From the NCBI GenBank assembly GCA_001600055.1, contig BCIV01000014.1, positions 558,001 through 622,000 on the forward strand: 64,000 nt of DNA, read 5' to 3'. A program made the translations under genes and the position numbers. The stretch comes from Filobasidium wieringae. Its lineage: Eukaryota; Basidiomycota; Tremellomycetes; Filobasidiales; Filobasidiaceae. Position 1 is the first letter of the stretch. Every line of letters begins with the position of its first letter. Shown one piece after another: positions 49,944 through 60,283 of the stretch. The notes under the pieces are model-generated. The model saw only the letters and a program-made list of their open reading frames with translations, made no database searches and was not told where the DNA came from.

Positions 49944-50481
49944 GTTGTTATTGACCAAATTCTTTCCTGATCGAAGTTCTACGTTATCGATTCAGGGAAA
50001 CTCAATATAAGGCAGGACATTGTAGCCTTGATCGCGCCACTCATCTGTAATAGTCAATGCGCCATGTACCGCTACCTCCAGTAGAGCTGACACAATGAGT
50101 TCTGTCGCCCTTTGGTGACTGCGGGAAATGAGGACAGATCTTGCTGACCTGACAGCACTTTATGAGCTTGAGATAACGCTTGTCCACCGAAGTCGCGTCA
50201 CCTTCTTTAACTTCTTTGAAACCGATTCCCGCACAAGTATCCTCTGCTTTCTACAGATATTTCACATATATAACCTCATATCAGTTCCTGGGTTCGAAAT
50301 ATCACTTAGCATCATTCACTTCCCAACTTTTGCTGCCCACCTCGATTGAGACATTTATGTGAGTTGCAGGAGTGAAAGGCATCTGTGGGAGCGACGAGCT
50401 GACTAAGACGGACAACATTAGTGGAGAACCTTTCGTGGGACACGTCGTTTCAAGCATCCCACATTCTGTCCTTCAATTACT
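49944..50481. other. Intergenic, 0.5 kb
   Basis: No supported gene. A 73-codon frame (50128-50349) looks hydrophobic but has no recognisable features. It holds the HEM2 3' end and the promoter of the DUF3435-like gene. Confidence 0.4.
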
Positions 50482-52838
50482 ATGGACGAAAATGAGATGC
50501 ACGATCTGCTCTGGGGATCTGACGATTTGCACGACGAAATCTACGCCAGTTTTCACGGTAAACCTAAGGAGGAAAAAAAGAAAGAAAGGAAGGATGATGA
50601 TTGGCGCTGTGTGATCAAAGAGTCTGATCCAGAGGGTTATGAAAAGCACCAAAAACAGTTGGTATGTCCGTTTGTCAAGCATCGCGGTACAGAAACTAAA
50701 GGAGGAGGATTGCTTAGCGTGGTTATAAGTGGTCGGGAGTATGCAATGTGAAGTCCACCCTTTTGAGGATGCACCAGACTCTACTTTCATACAATCGTTG
50801 GTGTGAACAAACCGGGAGATCTTCAGACATTGAATCGGGAACTATACTCGGTAACCTTGCAGATTTCCTTTTGGCCCAAGTACAGAATTCGGAAACGACC
50901 CTCGAAGGAACGACCTGCTACATGTCCTACAATGACCTGGAGCGAATTCGGAGGGACATGATTAGGGAAGTCGTCGATCGCTTAAATCTCTGGTTCAAAA
51001 AGCGAGGGCCTTCTGTTGTCAAAATGAACGAGTGGTTGACTGCGTATACAGAGACATTGCAGCAGGAAATGTCGCTGTCAGTCAACCCGCCGACACCTCT
51101 CTCTATTGGAATCATGGAAATGAGTATGCTCATCGAGGGGTTGCTCAGCCAGGTCGGAACGCGCAGTATGGAGTCGATCGTCCAAGATATCATTCTTCAC
51201 TTGATGTTCTTATATACTAACCGTCGTCCTGGAGTCCTTTTGCCCACCGACAAGTACCCCGATCACCTCTCTTGGTCCGCCATAACGATGAATGAGATTT
51301 ACTTTTACGGCGAAGGACAGAATATTGAGTCCCGTCATGTTCCCGCCATCATAAAATTGAGAAACCCCAAAGACACGCAAGATTCGACCAAACAAGTTTG
51401 CGAATACTTGGCATCGGCCTTTCCGACCGATAAATCCATCTTATGCAGTCTGGGTCTTTACCTTCTGGCTTTGGCAATTCATCGAGGGATCCCTCAAAAC
51501 GGAGATGGTACCCTTGATGGCTACGGCGATCTTCTTACAACTCGATTCCACAAGAAACCGTCAATGGAGAAGTTACCTGTATTGTTTCAAGCGCTTCCTG
51601 ATGGAACGGTATCGAGGATCAAGCCTATGTCGGCGTCGCAAGGAGTTGAAAGGATGAAAGAGCAATTGGTCCAAGCTGGGCTGGCGGTCTCCGGAGTCCC
51701 GTTTCATGGGTGAGCGTCTTGCATGGCCGACTGCGGTCGATCACTGAACACTCTGTAACAGGTACAAAGGGGATGGACCGAAAGTACTCCCGAAAGCGTA
51801 TCTGACTTTAGGATCGTTCGATGTGGTCGATTGGGACACTCGGAAAGATGCGCCTGCGATTCTTGATACTCTCCTCAAACCCTCGGAAGGAACAGTTCAG
51901 GTACGGTTTGTCAAGTTTCTGCTCGCTAAAATGAAGGAGGAGGCGAAGGGGCCCTCGCCATGCCATACTTGTAGAGATGATACTACTTGCAACGCCGAAG
52001 AGAAGCAGAAGAGATACGATCTGGAGGAATTATTGGATCATCACGTCAAAGAGACCTTCCATTCGCCTAGGCAGGTGCGTGTACCCCTTCGTTCGAATTT
52101 CCTCTTGACGGTTTAGCTGAATTCGTTCTACCTTCACCAGGAATTCCGGCGATATATGAGAGAGACGAGCAATGGGATTGGATGGTGTACCACCTTCGAT
52201 ACATTTGGACAGAAGAAAGAAGCGCAACCCATTCAATGTCACTGGTGCAAGACAATCAGGCCGATTCGGGATCTAGAGAAGCACATCGCTCAAAACCACC
52301 TCATGCAAATCCCTTCTGCTCACATATTATATTTGGAGACTAGTTACTTAGACAGTAAGTGAGCTGAAAACGTAGATACTACCAGAACCCGCTGAGAATT
52401 GATCTTCCTTAGCCGCCACAACCCCAACCCAGCGCGCCGATCAGTCCAGATCATTGATACGTGTTCAGCTTGATGCTCAAGAAGGAGTTCCGCCGATGGA
52501 ACAGTGGAAGGTTTTGCTCGCAGAGAAAGGAAACTCGCAGGAAGTTATCGATTATATTGAACACTATGTCAGGAGATTCAAAGAGAAAGCTGCCAAAAGG
52601 GACCGGGAGGATCTGAGCGAAACTGAGATGATCGGAGACTCAATCTTTCCTCGCGCGCAATCGGACTACACAGTCTACGAGGACTCCAGTTCCGATACGG
52701 ACTGCGGCTGTAGGTTCTATAGATTTATTGCGTTGAACACCTACCTAAGAACCTTTTCGACCTGCGCAGACAACAGAGGAGCGTGGTGGTACAGGGGTAC
52801 ATACCGAACTTGAGCGCATGAAGCCGCTATCCTTGTAA
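50482..52838 (+). CDS. DUF3435-like protein (degenerate tyrosine-recombinase relative) with C2H2 finger
   Basis: Six exons (50482-50661, 50718-51709, 51762-52074, 52141-52354, 52413-52709, 52795-52838) give about 679 residues. The middle section shows the DUF3435 landmarks in order: YTNRRPGVLLP (arginine of box I), LSWSAITMNEIYF, an IIKLRNPKD segment, ILCSLGLYLLALAIHRGI, and a later SASQGVERMKEQLVQAGL. The region that should carry the HxxR-type arginine reads FHGYKGDG, so catalysis is doubtful. A C2H2 finger (CHWCKTIRPIRDLEKHIAQNH) lies near the C-terminus, followed by a helical tail. DUF3435 members include the captain recombinases of fungal Starship elements. No other mobile-element features are visible nearby. 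The last exon is uncertain: another acceptor would end the frame at 52813. Confidence 0.6.
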
Positions 52839-53164
52839 GTTGCATGCAGCGCGAGCTGACCGAAGTCTGGAGACTGAGGAAAGTTTGTCTGCACAGCCAA
52901 ACCTATCCAACATAACCTGCTGAACTTTTCCGATGAGATGAGATTCCGCGGTCGGTGGCCCTGTATGAGGCTATGAAAGTTGTTGACTATGCATCCGATA
53001 TGACGGAAATCTGGTCCTGAGACTTCTAGCGAGCCTTTTCTGGTTTGACGTCAGGTGGTTGTTTATGTTGTGAAAGAGGAACCTCTCATACAACGAGCAA
53101 CAAGCTATAAGCTTTCCGTACCTGCGTCGAAACAGACGCCCGATAATCTTGAATTGAATTCTTC

Positions 53165-55220
53165 ATGAGCAATCCCAGAGCCGTACGGGAGCTCTTCCGG
53201 CGTGCACGCCCAATATCGGGGCTCATCCGGTCAACTCCAGAGTGGTCACCGCGAATCTCGCTACAACATTTATGCCCTTGTGCATCAAGGACGGCTCCCA
53301 GGATACGACCGACGGTCAGCACCCAGACCTACCGCCAATTTCATACCTCAAACAAGCGTCAAGATGTCTTTTTCTTCGCTTTGCCTGCTCTAAAGGGGGC
53401 TTTACTGAATATAACAAGAGTTTCGCTGGTAACCTTACCGTTCATCTGGAGGTGGAAGTGAGTTCGTCTTAAGTCCACCTTGGCAGAGAGATTCTGAGCC
53501 TCGGAAACTTTTAGACTGTGGCAGAAGTATCGAAGGACTTCGATGATCCTCATCAATGTACCAGTAAGCACACATTAATCACGAACGAAGCTTGGAAACT
53601 TGGACTGAAGTCATAAATTACGTAGATCATAGCGTTCTGCTTGGTTCTAGCATTAGGACTGGATCAATCGCCAAGAACAGCAAGATGGAGGTTACTGTTG
53701 ATGAGCGAAAACGAAGAGATGGCTTGGTCCATGCGAAAGTCAGTATGAGCTTGTCTCTACATGACGAATGAGATACTGAGTCTATTCCCCTGGCTAGGTA
53801 CGAAGAGGTCCTTTCTCAAGACGGACCATCCCTCCTCAGTGCTGATGACCCAAGAACACAAAGAGTCTCTCGGGTCTCATCCCGATTAGTTCAAGCGCTA
53901 GAAGAGGAAGATCAAACCGTTGTGCACGGAGCCTCCTGGCCTCCACGGGACAGAGCCTTCGAGCTCAGTAAAGTCATTGCCGAACGGGAGAGAGGAGGAA
54001 GAGGAGTGACACGGTATGAGCCCAGTGCGATGGCTAGCAGTGCTGTCATTCCCTTTCGACCGGAGACGACAAATCCACTGAAAGTCTTAGCGGGAGGAGA
54101 TTGGTCGCTATACGTTATTGACTTGGTAAGTTCGTCAAGCTCTTACTACTTCTCCGAAGAGACACTCATTCCAGCTAGTCAGCCTAGAATCAATGCGTTC
54201 GCTCTGCCTTCGAAAGACATCTTTGTTTATGCTGGGCTCGTCGATCTAGTAGATGATGATACTTTGCTTGCGGCGGTCTTGGCACATGAAATTGCTCATG
54301 TGACTCAAAGGCATGCTGTGGAAAATGTAAGTGGGGACAACCTTTCAGGAAACAAAAAACGAAACTGATCTTGGCGTTCTGATAGTTGGGTGTAAGCTAA
54401 CTCCCCGAAGGATATCCTTACACACAGCGTCTTACCCAATACACTGCAAACAGTTCCTCAATGTAGCGGCAGTAGCTTTCGACGTGCTTCGCGGGATATC
54501 GTTCGCGTTGACCATCTCTTTCCCCTTGTGAGTTGGTCACGAGACTTCTAGTTTCGGTCGCGAATTAACGCAAACACGATGCAGTATAACGGATTCTGCC
54601 GGATTGTTCATCAACTGGTTGAATAACGTTGTAGCGGAAAGAGCATATTCTAGGAAGTTGGAAATGGAGGCGGATAGTGTTGGGCTGAATGTGAGCATAC
54701 TGTACTGTGCACCGAATAGCCCTGTTCTCATGAATATGATACACAGTTCATGGCAGAGGCGGGGTACGATCCTCGTGCAGCTCTGGATTTGTGGGATTTA
54801 ATGGCAGCGGTCGAAGCTGATGCCGCTGCTAGAGGACAGTCGTTGAGCCTGACCGATAGGTTGACCCTGCTACAGACGCACCCTACCAGTAACACGAGAC
54901 AGGAGGTAAGGTTTCATGAACATATGGCCGAGATTCTGTTTGCTCATCTCGATCTCTACTTTGTGCAATAGGCTTTGGCCAATCTTATGCCTACGGCTCT
55001 CGAGCTGTATCGAAAAAGCGATGTTTACAAACAACAGGTCGCCAAACGAATACAAGGGAAACAGAAGGCGGATGAGGCCCGGACAACAGGATCTACGGAG
55101 AAGCAACGGAAAGTCGGGGCTGAGATCTTACAGGAAGATGTTCAGCATGGAGAGAAAGAGGGCAAACCTCAAGCAGGGTTGATGGAGACCGTTCCAGATG
55201 AGGCCGTTCGACTTGTATGA
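53165..55220 (+). CDS. OMA1: OMA1-type mitochondrial M48 metallopeptidase
   Basis: Nine or more exons, from ATG 53165 to TGA 55218-55220. The N-terminus is Arg-rich and acid-poor, typical of a mitochondrial presequence, followed by a hydrophobic segment (MILINVPIIAFCLVLALGLD). The M48 zinc site is HEIAHVTQRHAVEN, with the third ligand in the RKLEMEADSVGL helix. NAFALPSKDIFVYAGLV before it and EAGYDPRAALDLW after it fit the family. OMA1 is an inner-membrane protease that degrades misfolded membrane proteins and processes dynamin-like substrates under stress. Exon 1 ends at 53457 and the next exon starts at 53515, giving KLWQKYRRTSMILI. A likely 6-nt exon at 54386-54391 (Leu-Gly) links HAVEN to FLNVAAVAF. 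Confidence 0.9.
54386..54391 (+). other. 6-nt micro-exon in OMA1
   Basis: TTGGGT sits between a TGATAG acceptor and a GTAAGC donor. Including it adds Leu-Gly in frame between HAVEN and FLNVAA; the flanking introns then measure 59 and 62 nt. Skipping it leaves the frame intact, so it could also be bypassed. Confidence 0.5.
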
Positions 55221-55383
55221 AACTCGTTACACACGGCATAACCGGCAGGTCACGTGCCTTGAGATGAGTACCCGGATGCTTTTCCGGTAGTAACCGAACG
55301 CCGAGCTACTTCGTATATCCATCTATCAGCATTGTTGTAATTCACGTTGGGGTCTTTCTGGTTCAAGAAGCGGCAGATAAACC

Positions 55384-56857
55384 ATGTCAGACTATTCAGC
55401 CTATGCTCTGCCGAATCAGAAGCATGTCCAAGCTTTCCAGCCATCGAAAGGGGTTATCCTTGTACAGTTGAGCCGGTAGGTGTGGGCGATTTGTCTGCGC
55501 TACATGTACTGAAAAGAGGATTGCTGTTCAGAGGTCCCGTCAACGCTTTCAACGAGCCGTATGTTTTTACCTCTTTTCGAAAATCGATGTCACTATACCA
55601 ACGTGTGCTCTTCCGTTACTCAGGTTCTGGAGAGAATTACATCGAACGTTCCATTTCCTTGCCACGCGTCCGGAAGTGAGATGTGTGGTCTTGTCGAGTA
55701 GCTTGGAGAAGGTCTTTACGGCGGGACTCGATCGTGAGTGATCATTTGCCATTACCAGCTCAGAAAATCGTGTCGCTGATATCGCAACGTAGTCTCCGAC
55801 ACCAGCTCGCTCAACGGAGATGGTGCGGATGTAGCGAGGAAAGCTTACACCTTGCATGATCATATCAAGGTAAGCTTGTTGTCTCTGAAAGACATGGACG
55901 ATCTTGAACGTCTCGCTTGATTGTAGGACTTTCAAGATGCTATTACTTCCATTGAGAAGTGTCATAAACCAGTTATCGCTGCCATACATGGATTATGCTT
56001 GGGTTTGGGTGAGTAACGGGGCCGGTAGTCGCAGAAGTGCATGTGAGCTCATTCTCGATCTTCAATAGGAGTCGATATTACCAGCGCATGTGATATAAGA
56101 CTAGCCTCAGAATCAGCCTCGTTCGGGATCCTCGTGAGTCCATCCAAACCGTGACTGCATTCCATTCTGATCACGCACGAAACGGGGTCTTAGGAGGTAG
56201 ACGTGGGATTGGCAGCGGATATCGGAACGCTTCAAAGGTTCCCCAAGATCATCGGTTCTGATTCCCTTGCGAGGGAATTGGCACTGACCGGTCGTCGGTT
56301 CTCTGCCCAGGAGGGAAAAGAGATCGGGTTCCTTAGCAGGGTCGTGAAAGGGGGGAGGAGGGAGGTGGAACTTGCGGCGCTGGAGATGGGTAGAGTTATC
56401 GCTAGTAAAAGCCCCGTGGCGGTTTTAGGGACGAAGAATATCATGAACTGTGAGTCGAGATGTTATTGGTACGGTTTAGTCGCTGGGTCTCAGACAACGT
56501 GTATTGCGTTTAGATTCGAGAGATCATACGTATGTCGAAAGATATGGTTCGTAGCCGGTATGGTTTGACTGACCGATCACGTATCACAGGATCCAAGAAG
56601 GTCTAGATTACACTGCCGTATGGAACATGTAAGCCCCCATACATTGTTCAACATTCCGTAGATCACTCGACTGAACGACTTCTGTTCCTCAGGAGCATGC
56701 TTCAAACTGAAGTAAGTCCCGTCCATGTGCTCGAGGATTTCTTTGATTGACCTGGGGGATGTTTTTGTAGGATATGACCCGGGCGTTACAGAATTTCAAG
56801 AATAAAGGTAAAGGTGCTGTTTATCGTGACCTGGCTGCGATCCCTTCGAAACTCTAG
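55384..56857 (+). CDS. Peroxisomal delta3,5-delta2,4-dienoyl-CoA isomerase, crotonase family
   Basis: The start is ATG 55384 (MSDYSAYALPNQK), the end TAG 56855-56857. The crotonase fold is clear: VILVQLSRGPVNAFNEPFWRELH, VVLSSSLEKVFTAGLDL, PVIAAIHGLCLGLGVDITSACDIRLAS with the oxyanion-hole glycines, and EVDVGLAADIGTLQRFPKIIG, whose acidic residues match the dienoyl-CoA isomerase subgroup (ECH1/DCI1) rather than plain hydratases. It ends in Ser-Lys-Leu, a perfect type-1 peroxisomal targeting signal. It isomerises 3,5-dienoyl-CoA intermediates during beta-oxidation of unsaturated fatty acids with odd-numbered double bonds. At least nine exons. Its 3' end faces the cyclic phosphodiesterase gene (47 bp). 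Confidence 0.9.
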
Positions 56858-56904
56858 ACCCCGTGTGATCGTTGTACACAAAGATACATATGAAATAAAC
56901 TTGT

Positions 56905-57580
56905 CTAGACCGACTGCCCATTCAAGGTCCATCTCCTGATAACGCTCCATTCGTTTACTTCACCTTGACATTTAACCAAGACCACTTCCCTCACCTCCAC
57001 TCGATCTAATAACTTTTCCTCCTTTATGAACGTAGCACGTCTTTCTTCCAATTCCGATCGAGGTTCGGAGGAGTACAGAAGGGAAAGATGAGGGAAGTAT
57101 CCCTCCCCCATTGGAGAGGGTTTAAGATCCTTTAGGGTATCGGAGAGGAGGTTTCGACCTTGGATCAGATCGGTGTAGGTCGAGCCGGACTGGGCGAGAG
57201 GGTAGATAAGGGCCGTATAGTGTTTTTCCCCTACTATTGGTTCTTCTAGCCGGAATTCTAGTTCCAGTTTCGACCCCGACTGGAACTCGGACTGCGCCGA
57301 CCCTGATCCTGAACGCCATGCCCTCAGACCCCTCTCGATCTTCAGCTCCAAATCCTCCTGCGAAACAGTCAATGGGTACCCGGAGACGAAAGTGACATGA
57401 GGCTCGAAAGCTCTATCCGGTCTTTCAGCGAGGGAGTTGATTTGATTCGCGAACGGGAGGGAGTTGGGGGTTGTGGGGGTTAGCCAGATTGAGTATGCTA
57501 GAGTAGAGATGAAGAGGGAGGGTGGGGTTAGTTGCGTTGTGCATGAGATGGATGGGGGACTTGCTGGAGAGGGGTGGCAT
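56905..57580 (-). CDS. Cyclic phosphodiesterase, 2H phosphoesterase family
   Basis: A 16-nt first exon (57565-57580, MPPLS) and a long second exon (56905-57497) give 202 residues. The two signature motifs of the 2H superfamily are visible: HVTFVS (H-x-T) in FEPHVTFVSGYP and HLSLLYS (H-x-S) in GYFPHLSLLYS. Spacing and the YSIWLTP start match fungal Cpd1-type enzymes, which open ADP-ribose 1'',2''-cyclic phosphate to the 1''-phosphate after tRNA splicing; the exact substrate is inferred from family. The only in-phase way to reach an ATG is a GC-AG intron (donor CCA|GCAAGT at 57564). It is convergent with the dienoyl-CoA isomerase gene. Confidence 0.85.
57498..57564 (-). other. GC-AG intron in the cyclic phosphodiesterase gene
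   Basis: Donor GCAAGT directly after CTCTCCA, a branch-like AACTAAC, acceptor CTCTAG. The neighbouring GT two bases downstream would give the wrong phase, and no in-frame ATG exists in the exon 2 frame. Confidence 0.7.
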
Positions 57581-57876
57581 TGTGGTGATAGTGATTTGAG
57601 GTTGGGAATGAGAGAAGAGGTGGACGTGGGATTGTGGGTGTGAGGGTTGTTTTAGAGATAGGCGAGATGAAAGTTGAGGTTCGATAGGCAGCTAGCAGCT
57701 AGGTAGATTCGGTAGATTCGTCATCTCATGAATATCGTCAACGATCTCGCAAGTCTAAGCTCCCCGCATCACTAATCCTCCATCCTACAATCCGAACCAA
57801 ACACACAACACAAATACAGTAACAAATCACACTATAAGCTATACAGTAGTAGTAACACCGTCCACCCCACGCCCAC

Positions 57877-58347
57877 TCAGATCAACCGAAACATCTCCCT
57901 CTTCACGGCCCTTCTCTGTCCCCCCTCTGGCTTCCCATCCTCGAACTCGAACCCCGCTGAACCGCCGTCCCGATCCAAGAGCGCTCGGATGGCTGCTTCT
58001 TCTTTTTCTATCATGGAGGGTTTTGGGGCGGGGGCGGGGGTTGAGGTGGGTGGGGTTGTGGATGTGGTCGGGGTGGACGTAGTGGATTTTGATGAAAACG
58101 AGGCGGCTTCAGAGGAAGAGGATAGGGTCTTTGAGCTCGTTAAAGGTTGATCAGTTATCTACTTACGCATAGAGACAATCATTAGCTCGCACTTATCAAA
58201 ATTTCATTGACGACTGACCTTTGAAGCCACCACGGCCGACTCGGGTTGTTTCCCCTTGGACCCGCTCAACCAGCTCAGACCGAATAACGTCCGTCTGGCT
58301 GGTGATGTTGCTGGCAAAACCGATCGAGTTGAGATCGTTCTGAGCAT
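57877..58347 (-). CDS. Small probable mitochondrial protein
   Basis: Two exons: exon 1 starts at ATG 58347 and ends at a GTCAGT donor near 58219; exon 2 runs from about 58160 to the TGA at 57877-57879. The product has about 137 residues. The N-terminus (MLRTISTRSVLPATSPARRTLFGL) is Arg/Ser/Thr-rich without acids, a good mitochondrial presequence. A Ser/Thr/Pro-rich middle leads to a charged, likely conserved C-terminus: EKEEAAIRALLDRDGGSAGFEFEDGK and KREMFRLI. I do not recognise the family. It is divergent from the glutathione peroxidase gene, 319 bp between starts, so the two may share a promoter region. Confidence 0.6.
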
Positions 58348-58666
58348 TTTCTTATGTTTCGTTTCGATGATTCGTAAAGAAACAGGAAAACAGAGTGACT
58401 GGACTATGGATGTCGATATTTAGGTCAGAGAGTACGATACGTCAGCATTGATAAGAAATACACGTCATATATTGATACCAAGCTGTATGACTAATCACCG
58501 GTGCCGCATGGCCGTGCCGGTTGTATATTCCTTCCGGTGAATAGGTTCCGATGATTATCAACCGCGTGCTCAAATACCTCGACATCAAATACATCAAATC
58601 ATTTCAACCTCGACCTCGTTCATCCTCACAAGCACTGCCACCACCAGCACCACCAGGACCACCACG

Positions 58667-60071
58667 ATGTCATCCACCACACCCAACACAACAGACCAAG
58701 ACACCCAGCAGAAAGTAGGCTGGGTATGGAACAAGCTTGGGTACGAGAACCTCCCAGCGCCCGGAGAGGAAGGATCTTTTTATAACCTCAAGGTCGATTT
58801 GCCAGGAAACAAGACTCTCGATTTGGTCAGTACATCCTCGCGTGTGTGGTGTGATGTGGGTCGCTGGATGGTGAGATGGGGACTGACACGGAGCAATGTG
58901 GTCTCGCTGATTAGGCAGAGACAAAGGGAAAGGTCGTGTTGATCGTTAATACCGCTTCCGCATGGTGAGCCTCGCCATCCTTCTCCTTTACATCAAATCA
59001 TCCAACTAACCACGTCCATCTCCCACTCAGCGGTTTCACTCCCCAAGTAAGCCCATTGCTCTCCTCTGTAACCTGCACCGAAAATGTAAATAACGCCGGA
59101 AACGTTTCAGTACACCGCCCTTCAAGCGCTACATGACAAGTACAAGAACCAGGGTCTGGTCGTACTCGGATTCCCATGCGATCAATTCGGCGGTCAAGTG
59201 AGTCGTCCTTTTCTTGAACCCCGAAAGAGATCGTTGCGGTTCAGGGAGCTAATTCTGATTTCGATGGGGGGATAGGAACCGGGTACTGATGATGAGATCG
59301 CTAGTGTGAGTCTCAATTCCGATCCTATCCCCACTCCCATTCTCGTCGCCATCTTGGTCTTGGTGGTCTCTTCACTCCCAGCAAACCATATAAGAGAAAC
59401 TGACGCGGCCCTCTTTTTGCGCAATCGATCAGTTCTGTACTTTGAACCACGGTGTGGATTTCAAATTGGCCAAGAAGGTACGTCCGCCTTCTGTTCTTGT
59501 GAGATCGAGATCAGATCGGGTGGGGTGTTGATTTTATGGAATGTTTTTTTGTCTTTTTTTTTGTTTTTCGTTCTTTTTGATGACACCCCCTTCTTCCCAC
59601 CTGTCACCCGTCATTGCCGATCTATCGACCACTACAGTCGGAAGTGAACGGTCGAACCCAGAACCCCGTGTATACCTGGTTGAAAGCTCAGGAGAATGGG
59701 AAGGGTTTGTTAGGTACTACCGTCATCAAATGTACGCTCCCCCGTTCCTCTCTCCCCTCGGAAACTTGGGTTCCGAGTTTCGTCGATGGGAGGAACTGAT
59801 CCGATGTTTTCTTTTTCACTCTTTGTTTGACGGGCTGGTTCAATGGTACGCAGGGAACTTTGAAAAGTTCTTGATCGGAAAGGATGGGAAGGTGATCAGT
59901 CGATGGAGCAGTATGACTAAACCCGTACGTATCCGAATCGAGCTGGGTGGTAACCGGATCGGCGGTACTGAATCCGTTTTCTCTTTCTTTCCTTCGATGT
60001 CGCTTGCGCACGGGGTTGTGGTGGAGTAGGAAAAGCTGAGCGAGGAGGTGGAGAAAGCTTTGAACGCTTGA
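58667..60071 (+). CDS. Thiol-type glutathione peroxidase (GPX)
   Basis: Start at ATG 58667; multiple exons end at TGA 60069-60071. Seen: [32 protein letters not shown] (peroxidatic Cys, here preceded by Ala where Lys is more usual), [22 protein letters not shown] (resolving-type Cys and conserved Gln), and [20 protein letters not shown] (Trp-Asn of the active site). The enzyme uses cysteine and thioredoxin-like reductants rather than selenium and reduces hydrogen peroxide and lipid hydroperoxides; in yeasts the homologue also senses peroxide for the Yap1 pathway. No targeting signal is obvious. Roughly 190 residues, within the normal range. Confidence 0.9.
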
Positions 60072-60283
60072 GAAGCGGGTTCAGGAACAGGTCGTTTTTC
60101 TGCTAGGTTATTATCGGTTCTGAAATCGGATGACGGACGAATGTCTTGTGCATGGACGATGATAGAAGTTTATACAACAATTCGGAATTCATATTACAAG
60201 GTTGAACGCCTCTCCGTCTTCCCTCTCTTTTCCTTTATTCCTTTACCTGCCTTGATCGGTACCGTGACCGTGACCGTGAACGA

